NCBI GenBank assembly: GCA_011800805.1
Contig: MPNW01000151.1
Coordinates: 62,001 to 126,000 of the forward strand
Direction: 5' to 3'
From: Hirudo medicinalis
Lineage: Eukaryota > Annelida > Clitellata > Hirudinida > Hirudinidae
DNA: 64,000 nt
Below, piece by piece: positions 44,070 through 56,579 of the stretch. How positions within the stretch are numbered: the first letter of the stretch is position 1; each line of letters begins with the position of its first letter. The position numbers and the translations under genes are program-made. A model generated the notes under the pieces. The model worked only from the letters and a program-made list of their open reading frames with translations. It was not told the origin of the DNA and searched no databases.

Positions 44070-47000
44070 ATGATGAAGTTTGGTGAAAGAGCCTTTAGTC
44101 TCATTTCTCTTGCCTTCGGATTAGTCGCTGCAGGAGCTTTGGCTTTGGCAGTGGCCACGGATTTCTGGATTCATGCCGTGGAACCGATCAGGGTCGATAA
44201 CGAAACTACAATCATCGGCAGTTTCGATGTGGCTCCACCTGCAGCGGGGGATCAATCGTCTTACGTGCGAACGAAGACTGAGGACGATTCACGAGATCAT
44301 CATCACTATCATCATCAACATCAGCAACAACTTTTTACTGATAAAAAAGTTCTCAGACAAGAAATATTTCTGGACGATGAAAATAAAGATGTCTTCGATG
44401 CTCCTGAGGCAGAATTTGACAAAGACGAGGAAGAAGATGACGAGACAGAAATTGGATTTTTCAGTGAAACAACCGACCATAATGTGCCTATCACGTACAA
44501 CATGCACTCCCACTCTGGATTGTGGAGAATATGTATCATCTTTGAAGGTATCCTTTAATTTAGAGTGTCGTACATGTCTTTCTTGTTCATAAAAATAATT
44601 TAATATTATCCATTATTAAAAATAATGTTCAGCAGTCTATTTTTGATTATTACTTTTTAACGGGAGGTTCGATAGAGACTAGGATATAAAAGAAAATTAA
44701 TGAACATTGAAGCAGGTTTGGATTGGTTTGAACGGATTTTAAATTCCTCTTGAATATAAACTACTTTCTATATTTGTTTTTAATGAGCAACAATTAAGAA
44801 AAGAAACGTTAAATAATGAAATAAAAGGAAATGGAAAATATATCTCATATTCTGGGAAAGTGTCACGGTATTGCAAGCGATAAGATGTTCTGATTAAAAA
44901 CCTCACGATTCCTTCTTGAGTCAAATTTTTATTCTTCAAACAAACTTATGTTGGAATTTTACATGCAGGCACTTTATTTTGTGCTTATTAAAATCTTTCG
45001 AAGTTTTTGTTGCACTAGTTTTTAACACAACGGCAGACCAGCCAGAGTTCAAAGTTGGATCATTTCGAAGAACTTAATAACGAAGGATTGAAGAAGTGAT
45101 GAAGTGAAATGGTTAATAAAACTCGTCACCTTCATGAAGCGCTATCAACTTACGAAACATATCGGTTATATAACTATTCTAAGCTACTACAATTACAGGA
45201 ATAATTTTGAGCAACCAAATAATTAATTCTGGAATTTTAAGCAAGGTTCAAGGATAGAGTCCTCGATCAATACAGTAGCATGCGACTGGCAATTTCAATT
45301 TTGAAGCAACGGCGATGATGACGACAACAAAGTAATTAATAACATGAACTAAACAGTTACATCATTTAATAAATAATTCACATGTTATTGCATTTTTTTA
45401 AAGCTTAAATTGCACGTAGAGTACATTTCAAAGCAGTAATCGTTTAAGATCCGCGTTGAATAATGTATTTTCATGCTTAATGAACATTAAATATTTTAAT
45501 TTCATTTCTTAAAAATATTAGCTTCTTTCATTTTTAATGTTTCAATCCCTCGCTTGAATGCAACTTTCATGATTCCAGAGATAAAAATCTCTATTTAAAA
45601 ACTAATTGACCGCCTCTCCTTTCATCTTTGACTAATTTGAAAAATTTGTTTGCTTGCAAGTCCACTCTTTTGAACAACATCGCACGTCAACATATTTTGA
45701 ATATTCCTTACGTTCAATTATTCATCTTCAGTATTTTTTTTTTAAACAAACGAGTACTACAAAAACTTTCATTGCTTATTAAATATTTAATATCATCTCA
45801 TTTTAATGTCATCCCAGGGTTTCTTTCAAACATTGCGATTCGGGGGGGCAATTTTTTTTTACTACAAATACCAATTTGAAATAAAATAATTTGTCAGTTC
45901 ATATTTTGTCAGCACTATATTAAAAATCAATCACAAGCTAAGATAAAAAGAATTGTTGAAAAATGAAATTTTCAAAGAAATCTTATTCGCCATTTTACAA
46001 AGCACATTAATCTATTATCTAGAAAATCTTCGGTTGGAACTTCAGGTCCTTCAATGCTTGTGATCATACAATTAAAGTTAAAGTTTGAGAAGTTTAAAGT
46101 TTAAGAGTTACAGTTTCTGGTATCACTCTATTTCATGCTTTGCTGAGTATTCTGTTATCCGGTTCATTGTATTAAACGATCTCTCAGGATATAGAGTCAG
46201 TTGTTACTGGAACAACAAGAAGGATTTCAGAGAGCGATTGTAACTCGCAGTACTCCATATCAGCTTCCAATATTTTTGTCAGTGGGCTTTCGTCTGCTTT
46301 GTATCTTCCGCAACTAACCATAGACTTTATGAAAAATTTAAAAGATTTCAAATCCGCAAGTACAGTTTCTGCAGTAAGAATGGGAAGTTGTTACAAAAAT
46401 GTATGACTTCTTTGTCTTGTAGACATTTATCGAAAGGTCTCAAATCAACATAATCTCAATCGATTTGTCATTAAATCTGACTTCAATTTCTTTGATGACA
46501 CTTTCACAATACTTCTTCATATCTGTTAATATATTTTTTACTTAAAATTATTTTAAGACTATGCTTGTTATTATTTTTATTGTATCGTATAATATTTGCA
46601 GTTTTATTTTCCTTATTCTTAAAATTAAATTGCAATTAAATGACTGAAATTGAAGATTGGAATCCAATCAAGCACTAGTTAATCAGCTGTTTTATTTTAT
46701 TCAAAAATTTGTAATTAATTAGAATTCTATGATTTATTAACAAATCTGTTTATTTATTTATGAGTCAAGAACCGCAATATTTTATATTTCATAAAATTAT
46801 GGTCAACATTTAACATGGAAAGGACTTTATTACTGGTATCTTATCTAACAGTTGCTTATGGAAGTAAGGGAGAGTGGAGCAAGATGCCCACAATAGTTTT
46901 TGTAAAATGTAATTGTATAAGGTTTGTAGATACGCCATTCTGTAGAGGAACTTAATCTTTTAGTTTAATTTGTTTACTTCTGATCTGTCATTTTGTTTGT

Positions 47001-50000
47001 CGCCGCAAACTGTAAAAATTTGTTTTTGATATTATTGATGTAATTTCGGTTAGTAATCTTTGCTAAATATTTATAATTTACCAATATACATTGAAATTAT
47101 AATTTTTAACAATTTTTAACATTGTTAACATTGTTAACATGTTTATATGCTGCATCAAGCACAGAAAACACATTAACCAATTTCAAATGTACAACAGGCG
47201 AGAATGAATCAGGGCTCATATTTTGGCGTTTCTCATAAAACTATTTCCTAGGTACATGAAATGATAAAAAATCCAGGTTCATTAAGGCAGATGCACGTGT
47301 CCATTGGGTAGATCACTTGAAAATTCTTTAGTTGAATATGCAATAAAAAAACAATTTTTAACATTTTGTTAAAGAACCTATGTAATGAACAATGAAGTAG
47401 AATGCAGATTATTAATTAATTATTTTAACCAATCTTATTTATTACGTATTTAATTTTTATTTTTCCATTTATATTTTGAAGCAGGTTGGTAATGATTTGG
47501 TGATTTCGTTAAGACAATTTCTGTGTAACGGTTCCAAGGTTTGTTCATTCCAGATTTTCCTGAATTGTTAAATTAAGTTGATTTACGTAATATAATTAAT
47601 TGTGAGGCAAAATAATCATGTTAAAGCATGAAGTCTTAACGCGTCAACTTATGTGTGAGAGTGAAATAAAGAAAACCTGAAATTTATCAGCAATATCTGG
47701 ATTACGATTAATATTATTGGTGACAACGACGACGATGATGAATTAATAAAGATTATTGGCTGTTCTAATAAAATAACTTTTAAAAATGAACACCACAGAA
47801 CCTGACCTCCCACCCGAGTCCTGCTCCACCATTGGATATTTCAGCCAAACATCAGAAAGAGTTGAAAAGGGCGATACAACCAACTCCATCAATCGTTGGT
47901 TTTGATTATTCTGATATTTGCTTGTTTAGTTGTATCAACTTCAATCCAAAGTAATTAATATCAGTTTTGTTACTATTTGATGCTTGCAAGTCCTTGAAAA
48001 TAAATGGTTTTGCACCGTACAGATGGTGCTTAGATATATTAAATGAATTAATTATTAACATCTCATTTCGGAAAGCCTTCCGATTATAAAACGAAAGTTC
48101 CTTTAAATTACCTTTCTGCTATAATAGTTGAGACATATATTATCATTGGAAATTTAATTGTAATTTGAGTTACGTAATTTATTAGAATTATGAAGCTAAA
48201 TAATCATGAAAACTCTGAAATCGAATTAAGTTCTTTGGGTTCGGTGCTTCAAATTGAAAATGAGCAAGCTTTTCGAAAATCCTCTCTTTTTAAGCTATTT
48301 CAGTTTCTTTGTCTACAAAAACACAAACTTTCCCCTGTTGGAAATACTTAGTTTGATTCACTCAAAACTAAGTTTTCAAAGAAATATTATTCTATTGTTT
48401 GAACAATTATGTTTCTGTATTATTGAATTTAACTTTAATAAGCTTTTAATAAAATGTTACAGTCCCATTCGACTAGTCACGAAAGAATCCAAACAAAAAA
48501 CAATGTTGATGCCCGCAGAATATGTTTCAATGTCATGAAATAAATAAAAAATGGAATTTCAAAGTTTAATTAATATTGAAATAGATAATTATAAATTTAT
48601 CTAAATATTGGGGCAATGTTTCAAGCAAAAAAAAGGAAGCCACATAAAAACTGCGTATATGGACTCCTTGATGTGGGGTAAAACTGCGTCTTGCATTTTT
48701 TCAAGAACATTCATTTTTATATATAGGGGTACATTCTAGTGTTCCCATCTAAAACGGAAAACTTTTAATCAATTAATTCTCTTCCACCAACCCAGCATTT
48801 CATGATGGCTCATAGAGACTCTGCAGCCAAAATATTATCAGCCTTCCCTGCCGATGCACGTCGTTAAATCATCTTATTCATGCAATGGACTTTAATCAAA
48901 TATATTATCAGCATATAACAAAATATAGAACTTTCCCATTTTTTGGTCAATAATCGCATACAATACATATTTTTTGAAACCTACTTGTAATACAAATTAA
49001 TGTTTGTGCAATCTGCGCTTTTATTCAAGTGTTTACACGCTTTTATAATATTTGCCGAAACCCTAATGTTATAGTAAGATACTGAAACTGTCAAGTTTTC
49101 TTCATAATACCATTATTCAATTTTAAAACTAGTTTCTGCAGTTGCAATTCATCTGAGTGCAATTGGGTGATGAAAATTAATCAGATTTATCATTTGGCAT
49201 AATTTAAATCACGGTCACTAACTTCTATTTGGTTAGTTGGAGCAACTAATGAACATTTCCAAAGTGCCAAACTTCCTTCACGTGAAGATATTTTATTCCA
49301 CTATCAAACAGTTAAAAACATGAGTCGGAAGGGCAGCATTGACAAGTCTGCATCATTATTGCTGCCGATTTGGGAGATGATTCGATTTACGACAAAAAAA
49401 CCAAATCATGTGGTCAATTGAGCCAAATCATTGAGCCAATCTGCAAACAGCACTTTGAAGAAGTATACCAGTCGTAGTTCAGCAACTAATTTGTCCAATC
49501 AGGCGAAAATCCAGGAAAACCTGGATGATCTCGTTGACATTGCTTACAATGATGCCAGGTCCAGTGGCATAGGTAGGATTATAAAATCGGTCGAGATAGG
49601 GGAAAATGTTTTTTTTATTACAACAGTTAAGTGTAGTAATGGTGGTTTAGTGGCAAACACTTAATTTCACACTAAAGACAAGTAATGAAAGACACTTGTA
49701 ATTTAGTTATCGAAACTTATATAATAAATATGTTTATTGAAACTCCGCCTTGGAGCTTCGACAGGGATTCTTAGAGGAGTTCCCCCGCCTTCAAACGTTT
49801 CGGCCCTATAACGCTTTCCTTAACGTATTCAGGGGGCGGGCCGCATCCGGTGATCAGTCGGTTTTTACCTTCCGGACCCAACGCTATCCTCGGCTATGCG
49901 AAGCTCTCATTCTCGCTCATATCCGATCCTTACTGCCTGGACTAGAGCGACTACGAAAGCTCTCATTGGCTTCTTTATGTCTCTTAACTGCATCACTTGG

Positions 50001-52545
50001 AAACCGACAACCTTCGACTCTGCGAAGCTCTCTTTGGCCTTCTTGTGTCGATCGCGTCCGCCTCAGTTGCCTACAGCGGCCATGAAAGCTCTCGGAGGCT
50101 TCTTCATGCCGTGTACCTGATATAGGCAAACTAGGGCCTAAATTTTCCTGGTAGCGGCATCTATCTATCGGAAGATAGACATTTTCAGGACTCGGCCACG
50201 GGCTTTTATTAGGTGGTAGTCGATAGTGATTTGAGAGCCCGCGGCGGCCCACATTTCCCAACAATACCGCATCTCTCGACCAAAGAGTTGTCGCCGTCAT
50301 CTACGGCTTTCTCAAGCTTTCACGCAATGGCTTCGAAAGACTTCTTCTGGCTTCTCATTTGCTAGATCCATAATGAGGCCGTTTCTGCAGCCTCAGACAC
50401 CCTTGTCATAGCCTTTGTTCTTTCTCGGCTAGACAATCCAATCTTAGTGAGGAAAGCGCCAACCTCGACGGGAAAGAGGTCTATTCTGTAACCTTTCCCT
50501 TCCAGGTCTATCGACAGATCTGCATACTTCTCCGCTTTGATCGCATTGCTGTATTCAAGTCTGTCCTCCCAAGATACCTTCAGTTCCACCAGAATGATGG
50601 CATCCGTCTACCGCGACGCGAGCACCATGTCCATGCTTAGAGATAGCGGCAGGAGGCTGGATGTTGTTCTTGCATCATCGTCGTCAGATGCTTTAATTTT
50701 GATAGAGTTGACGGTACCATGGGAAGATAGGATCGAAGCGAGTAATGTCCTAAAAACAGAGAAATACTCTGATTTAGCGAAAGATCTGGAGGGTAGCGGC
50801 TTTCGGGTAAAGTTAAATCGTTGATCTTACAGGTCCAAAAAGAAGTAAAGTCGATCAACTTTTCTTACTTGTTCCGGGACATGATGTGATCAAACTTGTT
50901 TTATATCCCGAAACAGCAAACGATTAACAGCAAACAGATAATAGTTGAAAGAAATTAGACGGGCTTCACTAATTGCAACCAGAATCAGGCGTCTAAAGAA
51001 GTGCTTTATTAGATTTAAATTAATTTCTGTCCAATATCTTCTCTTTGCAACAACCGGACTTTTGACGCTTATGTTAATAATATTTGTATTTAGTCATTTA
51101 GAATTGAACGCACGTTTACTAAATTAATCGGTTAAATTAAACTTCAGGCGCAATAAGAAAATCAGCCCTGTAATAGTGGGAAGCCTGCTGGTTCTACTGG
51201 TCGCACTTACACTGAGCATACTCGGGACGACGAAAAATGACTACAGAACAATCGTCAGCGCCGTGGTTTATATCTTTTCAGGTGAACAATTTTGCCCTTT
51301 CGTTTGACATGAAAGACAAATTATTTATAGCACCTATTCTGAAGTCCCAAATAGAAAGGTAATTGAACGATCTTCAGCCTGAAGAACAATCCATGAATAT
51401 TTAATGGTCCAACGCACGTCCAACAGGGATCTTTGCTTAGCTTGCTGTCTTCCTGCTTCTAGCAGAATCACCGAATTTTAAACTTTCAATGAAAAAATCG
51501 CTTGGCAGTTCATCTAATGCGACAATTTATCATCTCAACTTACCCTTATTAAAAAAAGCTATCGAGAAGTTTTTTTAGTCATGGTTCTGTATATATTCCA
51601 CAGACACTACATTTAACATCTGCACTAACAAAGTTTAGTCTAAAAAGAAAGCTGTTTTCTTTATCTGCTGAAAGAAGCTTCATCATTTATGCTCTATTAC
51701 ATCCTTAGCTTATTTCGTATGTGTTACAAGAGCAATTTTAGAATTAACATCCATGCGTAAAACAAGATCGACAAAAAGGAGCTCTAGACATTATCGTCCG
51801 AACGGCGCTATTTTGTCGTTCATTATACTCCCACCTCTCCAAGTAACTGTACTTGCCCCTCATCAATTCATCTCAGTGAGTTGCTTACCTCCTGAACCGC
51901 GAAACAATTTTCTGTCTTTTATATTCTTGTATCTGATGCTAAAGACTATCAATAATCCCGCATCTTCGAAAACAGCCAATCAAGGGTCAGCCCACACCGA
52001 ATTCAACTCGAAGTTATTTTCAACTAAAAACGCTGTTTAAAATGCATTTAGTTTCACAGGTCTGCAATAACTTAGATAAAATCGGTGCTAAACCAGCTAT
52101 CAGACATGACACTAGGAAGCTAAATATGTTCTTTTCAATTACAGCTCTTGGACTGGCAATGGGCATCGTCATGTACATCTCTGCAGTGAACGACGAGGTC
52201 TCTCATCGCAAGAAGACAATGGACAAAGCAGAGAAATCCTTTCAATACCACTATGGATGGGCCTTCTTTTTCTGTGGAGCTACTTTTATTTGCTCAATGG
52301 TAGCAGCAATAAGCAACATTTCGTTATACCTGCTCAGATATTCATCTCTGGATGACAAAGCTTACCCTGACTTTCAGAGGTTTGGACAGTCATTACAAGA
52401 ATCAAGTCGACCCTCCACAACACTAACTCTCAGTCCCTTGATCCCAAGTCAGCTTCAATTTCAGCAGCCTCTTGCTGCTGCTCTGTACATTTCAATTGGG
52501 GGTAGATTTAAGGAGGCTAGATTGCAAGATGATCAAGCTACATGA
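44070..52545 (+). CDS. TARP / voltage-gated calcium channel gamma-subunit-like protein, 370 aa
   Basis: Exons 44070-44547, 47799-47898, 51148-51281 and 52145-52545 join in phase. Four TM segments: FSLISLAFGLVAAGALALAV; VIVGSLLVLLVALTLSIL; TIVSAVVYIFSGALGLAMGI, ending VMYIS; and WAFFFCGATFICSMVAAI. The first loop starts TDFWIHAVEP and ends HSGLWRICIIFE then SCSTIGYF. This is the claudin-fold W..GLW..C pattern with TARP-specific FWI..EP, IVYIS and YGW..FF features. TARPs traffic and gate AMPA receptors or modulate calcium channels at the plasma membrane. The first loop is expanded by a His/Gln-rich stretch (HHHYHHQHQQQ) and an acidic run. The C-terminal tail is short and lacks a clear PDZ ligand. 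Introns 1-3 are long and carry hAT and LINE remnants. I cannot choose between CACNG subfamilies. Confidence 0.88.
45838..46420 (-). mobile_element. hAT transposase C-terminal remnant
   Basis: Left end GGGGGGGCAATTTTTTTT (45842). On the minus strand about 46230-46110 encodes LTLYPERSFNTMNRI, like the hAT dimerization domain TxxxERSFSxLxRI. Stops break it. It sits in intron 1 of the CACNG-like gene. Confidence 0.65.
49600..49738. mobile_element. hAT-like fragment, second copy
   Basis: Shares TTTAGTGGCAAACACTTAAT, TTCACACTAAAG and CTTGTAATTTAGTTATCGAA with 26960-27135. It directly adjoins the 3' end of the LINE at 49745, so the LINE probably landed beside or inside it. Confidence 0.6.
49745..50597 (-). 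mobile_element. RLE-type LINE 3' segment, copy 2
   Basis: On the minus strand from 50597 the frame reads AIILVELKVSWEDRLEYSNA, then IKAEKYADLSIDLEGKGY and FPVEVGAFLTKIGLSSRERT. This ELTVPWE..EKY..L...GY....VEVG domain is the C-terminal block of R2-like LINEs. Degraded sequence and the shared 3' region (49745-50110) follow. The element ends near GGAGTTTCAATAAACATATT. It lies in intron 2 of the CACNG-like gene, antisense. Confidence 0.75.
50597..50822 (+). mobile_element. RLE-type LINE fragment, plus strand, head-to-head with the previous one
   Basis: Encodes RRLDVVLASSSSDALILIEL followed by TVPWEDRIEASNVLKTEKYS and DLAKDLEGSGFRVKLNR. It is the same domain as the minus-strand copy, but in the opposite direction and about 60% identical by eye. 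The two meet at about 50597. Confidence 0.75.
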
Positions 52546-53100
52546 TCATAGAAACCCCACCGAACATTAAATTAGTCATAATGATCAATCATCTTGCTGA
52601 TCATTTCATACTAAAGTTCAATTTGTAAGAAATTGTGAATTCAGTCTTTGTGTCCTTAAAAAAATAAACAATGGTGTAAATCTTGTCAAAGTCACAAAAT
52701 GTTTGGATATGAAGAACCAATTTATTAAAGTCTCCGACTATAAACCCTCACACCCTTCAAAGTGGACATTCTTGTATACTTTAAAAGTAATTTTGTAACT
52801 TCCTGTGGTCCAGAGCACAGATTCCTTAAACAGCAAAATTCATACAAATAAAATTCCATCAATGACCTGCCAAATAACAATCGCTAACTCAAGATATGGA
52901 GTAATTTCCTCAAATGTCCATTTTTCTTTGGCAATAAAAATGGCTTTGAACCTGCAAATTTGAACAATTTACTTTGGGTCCAACCATAAGTGGCAGTTAA
53001 CCTTAAAGAGAAAGTAGTTTGACTCTTGCCTCAATAAATATTTGAACGTTAGATTTTCTCAAAAAGATGGTTCTCAAAAGATTCTGCTCATGATATCAAG
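52546..53100. other. 3' flank of the CACNG-like gene
   Basis: AT-rich. It includes AATAAA at about 52661 that may end the CACNG-like transcript. No other feature is recognised. Confidence 0.45.
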
Positions 53101-54145
53101 TTGTTTTATAAAAGTCAGATGCATGCAAATTATAAAGTAGAAGAAAATATCATTAGGAAAATAATTCATGATAATGTGAAGCCTATAGAAAGAAATTCTA
53201 ATTTGAAATTTTATATATATTACAACAACCTGACTACTCATAACCTTATCACAAAAAATAGTCCAGCCAATTGTAAACCCAACAAAGTAAAACAAAGCAA
53301 TGTTGTTTAAAAATTTGTGTGCCCATACCATCATGATACACTGCATTGCTACATTGGACACACAGGAACAGCGGCAGTTTTAAGAACATTTGAGGACTCA
53401 TCAGATTCGTATTAATAGGACTTCTTGATGACAACACAGAAATTTTGCTCACTGGAGGTTGTCCTTCAAGGCTTAAACTGTATGAAGCCTTATTCATCTC
53501 TCGAGAAAAGCCTTGCATTAATTGCATTAAGCAGAAAGATTTCACTGATGGCACCTTAACATTGTTTAATTGTGTTAGCTTTCCCATCAAAGTCAATAAA
53601 AAGGTTGGCACCAAAAAAATTTATAAATTTGTATCCACGACTGTTGGTGGTCATCCCACAATTCCTGATCCTGTGGCTGTGCAGTCTCTTCAAAATAATG
53701 CTTCTGTCAAAGCTTTTCATGATGGTGATATTAAAGGCACCTCCAACAAAGACAGTGCATTGAGAAACAAAACTTGTGAAATACTTGGAAAAACTAGAGT
53801 CTCAGATGTTGTAGTTGACGGATTTGTTCCTGGTGTTAATTTTGATGTCACTCAAGGCATTGCTTCGTTTGCTCAACTGAATGACAATGCTTGTATCATC
53901 TTCAGAAGAAAATGGTGATACATTGTAACTGCAACTGTTGCCTTTGTTGCAATATAGAATTGCTCTTCAACATTTTATCTTTTATGTTATATTTTAGTTT
54001 TATTTCTATAATCAAATATTTGATGTTTGTATATTAAATTTTAATTTAGCTTTTAAATATTCATGTAACTGTCACTTTAAATTTTTGTATTTTCTTATTA
54101 CCCTGACAATGGCCTTAAAGGCCGAAACTGATCAGTTAGTTATCA
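53101..54145 (+). mobile_element. Penelope-like element remnant with GIY-YIG endonuclease
   Basis: Frames read NYKVEENIIRKIIHDNVKPI and LKFYIYYNNLTTHNLITKN, the usual linker after a PLE reverse transcriptase (IYY..R.TSNL...N). After a shift they read LHCYIGHTGTAA, a GIY-YIG-like start, then LKLYEALFISREKPCINC. The frame continues past the usual PLE end as an unidentified 110-residue stretch (to 53918). At 54103-54128 a hammerhead-like core lies at the 3' end. The reverse transcriptase itself is missing. Confidence 0.7.
54103..54140 (+). ncRNA. Degenerate hammerhead-ribozyme-like motif of the PLE
   Basis: CTGACAA (54103-54109), then hairpin GGCC-TTAAA-GGCC (54111-54123), then GAAAC (54124-54128). 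This is the CUGANGA / stem II / GAAAC order of hammerhead cores known from Penelope-like elements. The conserved G of CUGANGA is A here, so activity is doubtful. Confidence 0.45.
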
Positions 54146-54431
54146 GTCAGTTATTAAAACTACAAATATAGATTTAGTGACAAAGTATTTTCGTTGTCAA
54201 AGCTATGTAAATGATTGGGAAATTAGCCTCCACATCAGATTGATAATGCTCTCAAAAGATTGGCTAAATATAAATGTAAATACTGCTAGTGGATGATAAT
54301 CTCCGCCTGCAAAAGCTAATTGATTCCACCACTTAATCAAGGTCTTAGCAAAGAATTGTGCATGAGTTGGAATTAGGTGCTTATTCACATGCGAATTTGA
54401 AAATCAATTAAAGAATTAAATCTTCATTGCC

Positions 54432-56579
54432 TCAGAAATTAAACATAGTATTACAGGCAAAACTTAACCTTTCTTTTACATCATCTGGAAGTCCCAATAC
54501 TGGGAAATAGCTGATTGTCTCAGGCTTCAAATCCAAATCTAATATAGCAAGATCCTATTCAAACATATTTTGTTAGGCAAGTGAAAAAACAATAAGCCTA
54601 AAGCAAAAAAAAAACCAAAAACTTTAATTTGTTCAAAGCTTGTGTTGAGACCATCTGGTACGGACAGTTGCCAAGTTTGCTTGAAATCAGCTAAATCAAA
54701 CTGAGGTAGGTAAACAAGTCATAGAAATAAATATGAAGCTAGATAAATTTAAAAAACCTTTTTAAATAAATATATTACTAAATGTATTATTACCTTTATT
54801 GCTGCTCTGAGAATCATTTCAGCATATAACCTGCATACATTATGTTCATTGAGGCAACAATGACCTGCACAGTCCATAAATTTTGCTTGTGAAGTTTCAT
54901 CCAATATTTAAAATACATCATATAAAATGCATATATTAAATAAAAATAAATATATAAAATGGCTGCCAAAAATAACTTCAACCACATAAATATCTTAGAG
55001 GAGCATACCTGAGTCTAAGGGAAGAGTGTAAAGTGATAAGAGGTGACTCACAACCTCCCTAAACAAATGTTAAATATTTAATGCAACTTGTATCCAAAAA
55101 GCAATCATCTTATCAGTTCTAACATGATAAAGAGTTCACTCAAAGCATCTTTCAACTGCGTTGTTGGGATGTTGCTGTAGGACCAACCAGCCTCATCAAC
55201 TATAGCAAGAAGATCCCTAAAGAGTTGACATAGGTAGTCAAAATCAATAACTCTCCAGCAACCTGCCTCCAAACAGTAACTCATTATAAATGGTTCACAT
55301 TACAGCATGTAAGTAAGGTATTTAAATACCTTCTATAAGACAAGCTCCATATTTATTTAAGATATCAATCAATTCTTTTTCACTTGTGCCATTCACATCA
55401 AGTAAATCTTCAAATGTACACTATTTTAAATATAAAATTTAATCTTTAAAAATATAAAAATCAGAGACTTCAAAAACTACAAACCAAATCAACATTTTGT
55501 GATTTGGTGCCATCATATGGATGACTTTCAAGTTTTTCTTTCAACCATTTAGTGCTTGGTCTTGCAAGTTTTAATTCATAAAAATTTCTTTTGAGACATT
55601 CCACCTATAATAGAATGACAATGAATAATGAAATCTAGCACCATTTCCAGAAACACAAATTGACAAATTTAATATCTTTCATTCCACCTATAATAGAATG
55701 ACAATGAATAATGAAATCTAGCACCATTTCCAGAAACACAAATTGACAAATTTAATATCTTTCATTTCATTAAGAATTTAAGCTGACCCCACCCTCACCC
55801 ACTGCCTAAAGAGATGCTTGAATAGAAAAAGCATAAGTAATTATCATGTTAAAAGTAAAAGTACTAAATATCATTTATTTTATTGGAAGTTCATAACTAA
55901 ATTGCAATTTCTTTTTCCAATTACTTTATGAAAAAAAGCTAAAAAACACTAAAACACTAAAAACACTAAAACTGAGACTGTTAAGAATAAATCACATGAA
56001 TTCATATCAAAAATTAACCATTATTATTACCCTGATTATGCCTATTGAAAAGTATAATTTATCCTCCAACAAACCTCAATAAACCAAGTATCTCACCTCT
56101 CTGGCATATATGTCTTTCCCAAGAGAAGTCAATTCAAAAAGCTTATTTTTAAACAGAAGAAGTGAATTTGATGTTTCACTTTCTTTCACTTCAAATGTTT
56201 TATCAAAAGAACAACAAGCTGCTATATCGTTTGCCTTTCCTCTGATAACAAGACTGAAACATTAAATAAACAATATCATAACCTGATATTATGTGGTCAG
56301 AACTCAAACCAAAGAAAAATTTTAAAAGCTGAACCTTTGACCATCTCTCAGAATACTAGATGCCAATGGATCCAATTCAAAAAACAATATGTCATCAGAG
56401 CAAAGTGACAAGCTAGTACTCAAACTTTGGACGCAGGGTTCTAAAGTATTTGCATCAATTTTTGCCATTCTTAGTAAAGTTTCTACGTCTTCGAGCGACC
56501 TGTGAAAATAAGTTTTCAAAGGTATAAATATAATTTACTGTATTTTTTTAACGACGTTATACCTATAAACAAGAGACAT
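54432..56579 (-). CDS. DSCC1: DSCC1, sister chromatid cohesion protein DCC1
   Basis: Ten exons: 56563-56579, 56335-56499, 56097-56253, 55485-55604, 55330-55420, 55124-55262, 55009-55058, 54794-54864, 54623-54700 and 54469-54554. The product reads LLRMAKIDANTLEPCVQSLS, FFELDPLASSILRDGQSLVI then RG, CTFEDLLDVNGTSEKELIDI, CWRVIDFDYL and LADFKQTWQLSVPDGL. These match DSCC1 block by block (LELEP...LEDGHSLVIRG; YTTEDLLDQIQASEEEI; YWRILEFDY; LAEFQEVWQQSVPEGM). DSCC1 joins CTF8 and CTF18-RFC to load PCNA and support cohesion in the nucleus. The end is unsettled: after DDVKER the frame reads on to a stop at 54432, giving 336 aa. The human protein is 393 aa, and its last winged-helix part is not visible. 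A GC-type or distant exon may be missing. Starts diverge from the PWWP gene. Confidence 0.88.
55598..55763. repeat. 83-bp tandem duplication spanning a DSCC1 splice acceptor
   Basis: Starting at 55598 and again at 55681, the unit ATTCCACCTATAATAGAATG... repeats nearly perfectly for 83 bp. It carries the intron 3 acceptor and the first bases of DSCC1 exon 4. Confidence 0.95.

Noticed and set aside
44173..44592. Second protein frame overlapping the first CACNG exon
   Set aside because: It is a shadow frame of the conserved TM1/GLW exon; splice phase supports only the frame starting at 44070.
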